Shown here: piece after piece, positions 19,175 to 27,392 of the stretch
How the letters are laid out: every line of letters begins with the position of its first letter
How positions within the stretch are numbered: the stretch's first letter is position 1
Origin: Chromera velia
Lineage: Eukaryota > Sar > Chromeraceae
DNA: 29,649 nt
Assembly (NCBI GenBank): GCA_018398765.1
Contig: JAHBMJ010001506.1
Location: forward strand, 1-29,649
Reading direction: 5' to 3'
Notes under the pieces: model-generated
Databases searched by the model: none
The model's input: the letters and a program-made list of their open reading frames with translations, nothing else
What the model was told of the DNA's origin: nothing
Translations under genes and position numbers: made by a program

Positions 19175-19300
19175 TTACGGACGTTACGGATGCGGGGGGG
19201 GGCGCAGGGCGGGGGGGGGGGGGGGGAGATGCCGGGGCCCGTGTTACGGACGTTACGGACGGGAGGGGGCTCTGTGGGACCTTATATCTAAAATATTCTA
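19175..19300. repeat. Right inverted partner of the GTCCGTAAC-rich repeat, with a 16-G run
   Basis: The reverse complement of 19236–19300 reads …TTTTAGATATAAGGTCCCACAGAGCCCCCTCCCGTCCGTAACGTCCGTAACACGGGCCCC in motif order, matching the units at 17123–17311. A second GTTACGG pair at 19175–19190 suggests the repeat was doubled here too. Between them, 19211–19226 is a run of 16 G residues in a G-rich stretch. That run could form a quadruplex and is also error-prone in sequencing. Confidence 0.6.
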
Positions 19301-19315
19301 AAATTGATCCGGCAC

Positions 19316-19370
19316 TTTTTTACTGGGCCCCGGCATGCCACTGGAGCCACGATGGAAGCACGTGGCATCC
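19316..19370. repeat. Dispersed repeat, copy 1
   Basis: Bases 19316–19348 are identical to 27345–27377 over 33 bp (TTTTTTACTGGGCCCCGGCA and onward). Both copies continue with a related GGAAG…GTGGCATCCT. Inside is a short inverted pair, ATGCCAC…GTGGCAT. It abuts the right edge of the inverted-repeat-bounded region, so it may mark an element end. Confidence 0.7.
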
Positions 19371-20616
19371 TGCATCGAGGTAGACAGACAGACGTAGACG
19401 GTAGGCCAGCTTGGCAGCTTGGTCCAGTGTCCACTGCTTGCAAACTTTGCGATTGTCTACGTTTTCTTCACCTTTTGAATTCGCCTGCCGAAATCAGTGC
19501 CACTATGTTGTGCCTTGTAAGGGAGTGAAGGTAAGACGCTTCGAATTCAAATTTTATGGAGTCAGGTGGGTGTCGACACACGCTTCAGGCTCGATCACAT
19601 CAGGTTGAGACGATCTTCAGTGGACAGATACGATGGAGATGGACTGAGAACTTCTCTTGGAAGGTTTGGGTTTTGAGAGCTTTTGTTTATTTACCAACAG
19701 AGTCGTTTGGAAGCCTTACAGTTCGAGTCGAACTTTTAAAAGCTGATGGCACGCGAGATGGGGATGGATGTACTGGCAGTGATTGTTCGCCATGCCGTGA
19801 GGGGACCACACGACCTCTCTGGGTTACTGCCACCAGGGAAAGGGAAAAGGAAAAGGAGGGGGCGCTCTGAGGACGCACTTGGGCTGTTTTGGTTAGTTCT
19901 CTTCTTTATACTAGAAGGCATTTTGTCGATGAGCGAGAATTAAGTCTACGAGGGTGAATATAGAGAGTGACTCAGTCTGTCGCCGACTCACCGTTCATAT
20001 TTAGTCTTCCCGGAGTCAGACTCTTCCGCGGTCCGAAAACATTAAAAAAAAAAAACTTCCATACGCGCGTATACACAAACCGCCATGTGTCATAAACCAT
20101 ACCCTAGGCTGTAGTTTGTGACTTCCACGGCAGTTTATCTTCGAATAAAGCTCACCGAGTGCAGAAAGAGGATGTATCATGTATCAAATTTGAAGGCCTG
20201 TCCACATGAAATCTGGAATTTGCAGACTGTAAGTTACAGTGGAAGCAAACAAAGAAAACAGACACAGATAAGCAGACCGCACAATTAGGGGCGGGCGCGC
20301 ACAATGAGAAGAGGAAGAGGCATGAGAGTCAAAAAAGCAACCTTGCAAAAAAAAAATCGACCATGTGCAGACTCATGAAGTGCATGCCAGACACAGATGC
20401 AAGCACGATCGTGGTTTACGACTGCTTGCCGACATGTTTCTGACTATCGTTGCACATCACACTTTCTAGCTAACATTTTTATCCGCCATCCACTTGCTGC
20501 TCTCATTGGTGCAGCCGAAACGTAACACACCCCGATAATATCTTCAGTGCATGTCTGACAAGTCCGACTTTGCCACCGAGCAGACCACTCCCGGGGCCCA
20601 TGTCTTCACTTCTCGC
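19371..20616. other. No gene recognised
   Basis: Short plus-strand frames (for example 19556–19870) have no protein-like character. There is an A12 run at about 20043–20054 and an A9 run near 20348. A cluster of GACTCA/GAGTCA motifs lies near 19968–20025. I see no RNA gene. The part near 20540 may serve as the 3' flank of the minus-strand secreted-protein gene. Confidence 0.3.
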
Positions 20617-21021
20617 TCACCCTCTCCAATTGGGAGGCCGCTGTGCGAGGTTGGGCACACATGAACCGCCCGTCGACCCCATGCGCATGTAGCAGATGTA
20701 GCCTCTTGGGCATCTCGCACCAGCATACCCTCCACACATCTGCTTCAGCGTATCTTCTTCCTCCTCTGCAACCAGCCCATGAGTCACACCGACAACAGCT
20801 GCGTCCCCATTCTCTCTATCCAATGCGGCACTCTCAGACTCTCCTTTAGCAGAAAGGGGGTTCTGCGGATCTGCCAGCCCATCCACTGTGGGGGGAGCCC
20901 TCTCCATTCCCTCACTGACAGTCGGAACAGGCGGGGCATTCACAGCGCTCTGTGGACTCCTTCCTTCGCAGACGGCAACCAGTGCTGCACCGAGGATAAA
21001 CCCAAGCCCAAAGAAGCGCAT
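20617..21021 (-). CDS. Small predicted secreted protein with a CGG…CP.GY.C cysteine motif
   Basis: I choose ATG at 21019–21021, giving 134 residues and TGA at 20617–20619. The frame extends 50 codons further upstream, but this Met starts a clear signal peptide (MRFFGLGFILGAALVAV, then CEGRS as a plausible cleavage region). Residues ~25–90 are a Pro/Ala/Glu-rich, probably disordered linker containing an acidic run (AEEEEDT). Residues 96–121 form a compact motif CGGYAGARCPRGYIC…GGSC with four cysteines, which would pair as two disulphides. CGG…G..CP.G..C motifs are known in small extracellular domains of various eukaryotic and bacterial secreted proteins. I infer export through the secretory pathway and an extracellular or endomembrane site. 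No enzyme function is implied. The opposite orientation to the neighbouring plus-strand gene gives a head-to-head arrangement. Confidence 0.65.
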   Translation of the reverse strand: MRFFGLGFILGAALVAVCEGRSPQSAVNAPPVPTVSEGMERAPPTVDGLADPQNPLSAKGESESAALDRENGDAAVVGVTHGLVAEEEEDTLKQMCGGYAGARCPRGYICYMRMGSTGGSCVPNLAQRPPNWRG

Positions 21022-21714
21022 TCTGAAAGATCTCTTCTGCTCTTGTTCTGTGTGGACACAACTTCTGAGCAGAGGTACAGATCCACTCGATCTTGGTGTA
21101 AGTGCATAGGACTCCAAGGAACAAAGGAATGAAGGACAAAAAGAAGACAGAAAGGAAAGAAGGAAATCCAAAGGACGGAAGAAGAAGGGATGAAAAAACT
21201 GAGAACTCTCTCACTTTTGCTCAATTATCAGTTCATCATGTCGCATGATTGATCTGTGCAGAAACTCAACTCACAGGAAAAACCTTGGAATCAGCTGGCG
21301 CAGGGGCTGAGGTCACTTCATACATGTATGTGATGCCTCATTCCTCTTCCCGGCTTTCGTTTTTTAGATGTTTGTTCTCAAGTTTGGACCCTGCATTCCT
21401 CAGTCACTTCTGTCTGTCCAGGCTTTCTTTACTTGGTGCTCCTCGTCGTTTCCTGCTTGTTTCTTCTTCAGTCATCACTTGCTGCCGGCGTCTTTTCATT
21501 CCTCCTATTAGCTCGGAAAGAATGAACGCTCAGTAACACCAGCTGATTCGGTCTCCCTTTTCTTCATTTTTCAGTGCCTTGGGTGTCCAATCGACCTCCT
21601 TACCCCCCTTTGCATGACTGGCTGCACGTGGCTGACTCCTAGCCTCCAGTGGTATTCACTCACCGCTTTCTCTCTCTCTTAATGGGCATATCATTGCTTT
21701 TGTATTGAACCGCA

Positions 21715-21980
21715 ATGTGTCTATCTGTTTCCTTTGCCGTGCTGCAGTCGACGGCTGCAACCAGTAATGAGTTCGACAAGCCGAAGGACTACGCATCATG
21801 GATCCGCAGTGTGAAGCGACTCAAACAGGTATGTGTGGTGTCCCTTCCTTTCAGACCAGAAAAAAAACCTCCTGTAGGCCGCATCGTGAAATGCACACGA
21901 GGGCCTCTTCTGCCTGTGTGGCCCCCATCCTGCCTCCCTGCCTGCCTGTTTGCGTGCATGCCTCCCCGCGGTTCTCCCCG

Positions 21981-22013
<33 letters not shown>

Positions 22014-22126
22014 TTGCATGCATGCGTCCCTGCGGTTCTCCCCGCCTGCCTGCCTACCTGCCTCCTACTTCCTCCCTGCCTGTCTGCCTGCCTGTTTGCA
22101 TGCATGCCTCCCTTTGGTTCTCGCCG

Positions 22127-22162
<36 letters not shown>

Positions 22163-25081
22163 CCCGCCCGCCTGCCTGCCTGCCTGCCTGCCTCCTACTT
22201 CCTCCCTTCCTGCCTCCCGGCCTGCCTGAATGGATTGGGTGGACGGACGGACGGACGGACGGACTGACTGGCTTGTTGATCCGCCTTGCACATACCCACT
22301 TTCTCAATGATATTTGTCCGTGCATTCAAAATAATTGTTCATTAATGCATTGGCTTAAAGTTTATCCGTTTTTCTCTCCTCTAGCTTTCTTCGTCCGTCT
22401 CCTCTTTGTTGCTCGCTTGTCTCCTTCTTATCCTTTGCTCGATCCATGCATCCTTTTCCCATGCATTCCAAAGATGGCTCGTTGCATCAATCAGACTGAC
22501 TCAATGAAAGCGAACTATGTATATGTGTTACTCAACTTGTGATTCTCGAAACGTGATAGTTGGTCCGCGTACTTTTCTCTGAATGACTTGCAGGAGGCCC
22601 ACAAAAACAGGGAGACAGCTGCTGCAGAGGGGTCCTGCTCGTCACGGGATGTCAAGGACAGTCTTTCGGTGAGCTTTTGCTTCTTCTCGCAGTGAAATGA
22701 TACCTGAATCCTTTTTTTTTTTGTGCTTCCCGACAGGTCGTGGCCATAGCTGCAACATCCTGGTAAAACGAGACAGCTGCTCAAATACGAGTTTGATGGG
22801 AGGAGCATGCATGTTCATCGACAGCTAGGTAAAGTCACAAGGGCCTGGGGGGGGGATGAGGGACCGCGGTGCGACCGCTGAAGGGCCGGCCCATCTTTTG
22901 AAGTAGGTAGGTCCATAGTATTGGAGAACAGTTCATTCAGGTCCGAGCGTTAGATAGACTCACTAAGTCTTGAAGGTAGGCCTACGGAGTGATTTACAGA
23001 ACGTACGATCTCGCACCCAATCTCGCACAGGTTTGCTGGGGCCCTGAGCCCGCTTCCTGGAGAAGGGTGCAGATCGTTGTATGCTGTCATCTGCATGCGC
23101 CGATTCTTTTTCTTTCTCCTCGCTTTAATTCTTTTCAATACCAGTGACGCGTCTCTGTGGCCCTGTCATAATTGCAGTATCTTGGGTTTTGTTTTTTTTC
23201 ATCAAAATTTAATTGCTAGACGTTTCCGACCAAGAGATTAGTGTATACATGACGATTACACGTTTTGAGCGACCTCTTATGCTCCTTTCTGCATGGGTCA
23301 CCATGCACTTATGTCACATTTCCCTGCTTCCCGCCTGTCTTTCATGTTTGCTGCAGATAGCAAAGGACCAACATAGCAGAAGGATCATCCTGCATGCAGA
23401 CGAATGGAAACGATTAAACAGTGCCGCCATTCTACTTCTTTGCTGAGTATCATCACATTTTGGTGAGTTTTTTCGTACAAAATTGTTGACTCTCACCCTG
23501 TGTGCACTTGCATGCAGGATGGTGATTCAGAAGAGTCTGAAGAAACCAGCATGGAAGTCCACCATGAGCCAACCCGCCTGAAGGTGAGCATCACGACTAT
23601 AACGACATTCAGAGACACTATGCTTGGCATGCAGGTGCCGAACGCTTCAAAGTTTTCATATACACTCTTTTTGATGATTTTTGTGAATCAGTCACAGAAA
23701 TGTATGCGCTCAATATACACATGTACACCGATGTACACCTTTATTCCAGCAGGAGCCTCCTTTTCTCTCTCTTTTGACTCTGCAGATCAGCTAGACAGTT
23801 CCCACCCCGGACCAAATGAAGGACGAAGAGGTTTCGGACCACACAAAAGTCATAAGTGAGGAACTGAGCCGCAGAAACGTCGAGCTTTTAGGTTCGTCTG
23901 CCGTTGTCCTTCCTCCGCCTCAACAGATCCGTGCAAAGAAGTCCTCGAAACATTACGTGGTCGTCCTCGTCGATCAGGATTCTTCTCAAGCGGGTATACT
24001 GCTGAAAGAGAGAAAGGTCATCATCCAGGAGCGGCAGTATATGGTTACACGCATGGTAGGTTCAAACCTTTTTTCCCTCTTGTCACGAGTCTTGTGTTAG
24101 TTGTTTTCTAGTGTGTTGTGGGTTGCACACCACTCAGTCTGGTAAATCATGCACATACATCGCTCCCCTCATGCATGCGCATGCACACAGTTTTTTCTCA
24201 TATGCCCTCACTGTGGCTTTTGCATGCTTTCATAGTTTGCATATAATTTTTCTCGACGATTTCAGCTTGTTTTGTCTGGCATGTTGCATATGCTTTGAAG
24301 TGGCATCTTACCTCCTGAAATACAATAACGAAGTTGGAAGACAAGCCTGTACATAATTTCGACCGTTTGTGTTTGTCTGCAGGGTTTCCAGAGTGAGGCA
24401 GCTCTCCCTTGTGACAGCAGCACTGGTCATCCTTTCAGCAGCCCTTCACATCTGTCAGGCCAAAACCACATGCAGCATACGCCTCGTGGCCCCACAGACC
24501 CTACGAACTCTCAAGAGCGGTCACTGGTAGGTTCAAACCTTTTTTCCCTCTTGTCACGAGTCTTGTGTTAGTTGTTTTCTAGTGTGTTGTGGGCAGATCC
24601 AGTCGGAGAGACAACATGCTACTTTCCGTCTTGAAATCTCGAAAGAAGGTGAGGACGGGCACGCCGGTATTCTGGCGTGGAAGTAGTGAAAGTCTCACTT
24701 TCTCTCGCATCGGTCGAAAGCAGGCAAGCTGGATAGACCTTCGGTGCATCTGCATCTGCTGCTGTTCGTCTCTTGTCCTTTTTTCTTCTTCCTTCATAAT
24801 TTCCTTCGTTGTTTCGCAATGGCCGCAGGAAGGGGCTGATAGGGACAGGAAGGGTGGGTTCAGACTGACCTGCAAGCATAAGCTAGCTGCGATCTTCGAT
24901 GACAAAAAAGAACTGCATGGTATTGGACAGACGTAGCTGCAAATTCTCCTGTACATCTGGACCAGATGGAGGTAACAGGCCCATCAGTAAGTTCGAATTT
25001 GCAGTCAATCCTGCGTCTGTGCATGCAGCTAAGCAGCAGCTTTTTGACTCACCTTCCTACGAGAATGAGTCTAGAGAATGA
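21715..25081 (+). CDS. Candidate multi-exon gene, function unknown (exon model tentative)
   Basis: Coding-looking blocks with GT–AG edges follow one another: 21715–21828 (start MCLSVSF, ending RSVKRLKQ), 22594–22668 (EAHKNRETAAAE…), 23518–23583 (DGDSEESEETSMEV…), 23795–24055 (…KHYVVVLVDQDSSQAG…), 24383–24526 (GFQSEAALPC…) and a last exon beginning at 24829 (stop 24934–24936). All are multiples of three and join in phase 0. Other possible exons are 23357–23446 and 22737–22762. The 23795 start uses a GCTAG acceptor, because the nearer TGCAG at 23785 would bring a stop. An alternative last exon, from about 24884 to TGA at 25079–25081, is also open. The protein would be hydrophilic, with a short acidic segment and a beta-rich block (HYVVVLVDQD) but no motif I can name. 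Transcript data would be needed to fix the model; that a plus-strand gene exists is likelier than any given exon. Confidence 0.45.
21925..22265. repeat. CCTG-rich tetranucleotide and higher-order repeat in an intron
   Basis: Runs of CCTGCCTG are interrupted by a recurring block (TTTGCATGCATGC, then CCTCCCT, then GGTTCTCCCCG) at roughly 70–80 base spacing. A CTCCTACTTCCTCCCT block also occurs twice (near 22061 and 22192). It ends in a short (ACGG)n run at about 22242–22263. It lies within the first proposed intron of the plus-strand gene (21829–22593). The long Cys/Pro/Leu frames it yields are artefacts of the repeat. Confidence 0.8.
24054..24122 (+). repeat. Exact 69-bp repeat, copy 1, at an intron 5' end
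   Basis: TGGTAGGTTCAAACC… is identical over 69 bases to 24525–24593. The proposed 5' splice site lies two bases into the repeat (GT at 24056). The intron continues with unrelated sequence to an acceptor TGCAG ending at 24382. Confidence 0.9.
24525..24593 (+). repeat. Exact 69-bp repeat, copy 2, at the next intron's 5' end
   Basis: This is identical to 24054–24122. The proposed 5' splice site is GT at 24527. Immediately after the repeat, CAG at 24594–24596 could end a 70-base intron made almost wholly of the repeat. The more frame-consistent acceptor is GCCGCAG ending at 24828. Confidence 0.9.
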
Positions 25082-25146
25082 GTGTACTCTGCACAGTTGA
25101 ATCAAGCATTTTTCTGGACGCGTGTCGGGAGAATCGAATCTTCAGG

Positions 25147-25190
25147 CCAGAATTCCTATATGAAGATAGACACGCAGACGTTGAACTTCT
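25147..25190. repeat. 44-bp direct repeat at the start of the minisatellite, copy 1
   Basis: CCAGAATTCCTATATGAAGA and onward matches 27087–27130 with two differences. Both copies lead directly into minisatellite-like sequence, so the pair marks the left edge of an array that exists twice. Confidence 0.85.
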
Positions 25191-25200
25191 CTCTATTTTT

Positions 25201-26570
25201 ATCTTTCTCTCTGTTTGCATGACAGCCTCTCCACTTCCATCTTTCTCTCTCTCTGCATGACAGCCTCTCAACTTCCATCTTTCTGTCTGTTTGCATGACG
25301 GCCTCTCCACTTTCATCGTTCTGTCTGTTTGCATGACGGCCTCTCCACTTTCATCGTTCTGTCTGTTTGCATGGCGGCCTCTTGTTCTGTCTGTTTGCAT
25401 GACGGCCTCTCCACTTTCATCATTCTGTCTGTTTGCATGACGGCCTCTCCACTTTGATCGTTCTGTCTGTTTGCATGACGGCCTCTCCACTTTCATCATT
25501 CTGTCTGTTTGCATGACGGCCTCTCCACTTTGATCATTCTGTCTGTTTGCATGACGGCCTCTCCACTTTGATCGTTCTGTCTGTTTGCATGACGGCCTCT
25601 CCACTTTGATCATTCTGTCTGTTTGCATGACGGCCTCTCCACTTTGATCGTTCTGTCTGTTTGCATGACGGCCTCTCCACTTCCATCTTTCTATCTGTTT
25701 GCATGACGGCCTCTCCACGTTCATCGTTCTGTCTGTTTGCATGACGGCCTCTCCACTTCCATCTTTCTGTCTGTTTGCATGACGGCCTCTCTACTCCCAT
25801 CTTTCTGTCTGTTTGCACGAAGGCCTCTCTACTTCCATCTTTCTGTCTGTTTGCACGACGGCCTCTCCACTCCCATCTTTCTGTCTGTTTGCATGACGAC
25901 CTCTCCACTTTCATATTCTCATCTTTCCTTTTTGCTTGCTTGGTGGGTCTCTGCTTTCTTCTGTCGTGTTTGCTTGCATGACGGCTTTCCGCGCTTCCAT
26001 CTTAATTTTCCTGCCAGCGTGTTTGACCACCTCTCTACTTGCGTCGTTCCTGCATGTCGACTTGCATGAAAGCGTCTTTGCTTCCATGTTTCCTGCCGGT
26101 TTGCATGACGTGTTCTCAGCTTCCACCTTCGCTGTTTGCTTGCATGCCGACTCCCCACTTTTGTCTGTCTTACCGGCTTGCATGACCACTTTCCGCTAGC
26201 TTCCATCTTTCCTGCCTGCGTGTTAAGGGCCTCTCCAGTTTCATGAATCTTTTCTGTTGACTTGCATGAAAGCTTTTCCGCTTCCGTGTTTCCTGTCGGT
26301 TTGTGTGACGTCTTCTCAGGTTCCATCTTTCCTGTGCATGCACGATGACTTTCCACTTTCCTCCGCTTTCGTCCCTCTTGCCTGCTTGCATGACGGGTCT
26401 CAGCGCTCCCATCTTTCCTGCCTGCGTATATGACGGCCTCTCCAGTTTCATCAATCTTTCCTATCTGCTAGCCCGTCTGCTTGCAGAAAGTCCGCTTCAC
26501 TTTCATCTTCCTTGTCTCCTCACATAAAGACCTTTCAGTCTTCATCTTTCTTATCTGTCTGCGTGTATGA
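25201..26570. repeat. 38-bp minisatellite: ~19 well-kept units, then decayed units
   Basis: From 25201 to about 25915 the unit (TCTGTTTGCATGACGGCC then TCTCCACTTTCATC and so on) recurs every 38 bases about 19 times, with one shortened unit near 25370–25390. From 25916 to about 26570 similar but diverged units continue (GCATGACGG…TTCCATCTTTCCTGCC). There are no distinct spacers, so it is a tandem array. On the minus strand the consensus has no stop in any frame, which yields long artefactual frames. Confidence 0.9.
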
Positions 26571-27086
26571 CGTCTGCTCTAGTTTCATTTTTCTGGTTTT
26601 CTTTTCTGTTTTCATATGCTTGGATGCTGGCTTTTCCTGGACCAAATAGAATGTGTTTGCCTTCCTAAAATTTGAAAAGCAGAATCATTGGGAGGATAGA
26701 GTTTACAACAATTAAAAAATAATAAAGACTTCCTTACATGGAATTTCTAGCAAAATTTTCAACATATTCGCTATAGCAATTAATACATTGTGAGTTAACG
26801 TTTCTATAAAATTCTTCCTGGGTGGGAATTTAGTAGAAAAACTGAATGAACTTACGCTTATTTGCGGCTGAACATACAAAACTACATATAGAAATGAAAA
26901 AAATGTATGAATTTATTAATTCAAGTTAAAATTTAAGTACAACTTTGCATAGTGGGTACTTTTCTTTTAAGAACTTTTAAAGTTCAAATTTTTTTTTTTA
27001 ATATATAGTCAAAATTGTTAAAAATTGTTTTAAATAGTCGATGGTACCATCGATCGTGGAATACTGAAAGAACACACATGAACACA
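26571..27086. other. AT-rich island, no gene
   Basis: Base composition changes sharply to very AT-rich, with poly-A/T runs and ATATAT. It ends near a palindromic GATGGTACCATC at about 27041–27052. No frame, RNA gene or element end is recognised. It separates the main minisatellite from the second, decayed array start, so it may be an insertion or decayed older repeat. Confidence 0.4.
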
Positions 27087-27130
27087 CCAGAAGTCCTATA
27101 TGAAGGTAGACACGCAGACGTTGAACTTCT
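27087..27130. repeat. 44-bp direct repeat, copy 2
   Basis: This is the partner of 25147–25190 with two differences. It is again followed by minisatellite-type sequence, but of the decayed kind. Confidence 0.85.
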
Positions 27131-27235
27131 TTCCACTTTCATTTTTTTTACTTAAATAACAACCACTTCTAGCCTCTTACTTCATTTTTATCTTTTTATT
27201 TGTTTATATGATGGTCTTTCTACTTTCATCGACGA
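27131..27235. repeat. Decayed copy of the 38-bp minisatellite, C-to-T/G-to-A pattern
   Basis: The last unit (27190–27230) aligns without gaps to the core unit. All nine differences I count are C-to-T or G-to-A relative to the core. The preceding 60 bases fit a more decayed unit or two. Confidence 0.65.
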
Positions 27236-27344
27236 ATTGATGATTGAGGGTTTTGCTATATGCATGCATGCCGCATCATCGTTCAGAAAGTCTTTTTACG
27301 CGACGTTTCTTTTTAGAGCCTGCACGGGTTTAGTCTATAGACGA

Positions 27345-27392
27345 TTTTTTACTGGGCCCCGGCATGCCACTGGAGCCTGTGGAAGTGGCATC
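27345..27392. repeat. Dispersed repeat, copy 2
   Basis: Bases 27345–27377 are identical to 19316–19348, and the similarity continues with a small gap to 27392 (GTGGCATCCT). The flanks of the two copies differ, so this is a dispersed repeat and not part of a longer local duplication. Confidence 0.7.

Noticed and set aside
21715-22542. 275-codon frame rich in Cys, Leu, Pro and Ala
   Set aside because: After the first 38 codons it simply translates the CCTG repeat and intron sequence; the two other plus-strand frames give the same kind of peptide.
22737-22770. Short exon-like block ending TCCTGGTAAAACG
   Set aside because: Spliced at the GT it would shift phase, and unspliced it meets TAA; kept only as an alternative in the gene model.
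25201-25915. Possible CRISPR array
   Set aside because: The 38-bp units are directly adjacent with no unique spacers, in a eukaryotic context; it is a minisatellite.
25737-26069. Plus-strand frame over the minisatellite
   Set aside because: It has only repeat-derived residues and continues into decayed units without protein character.
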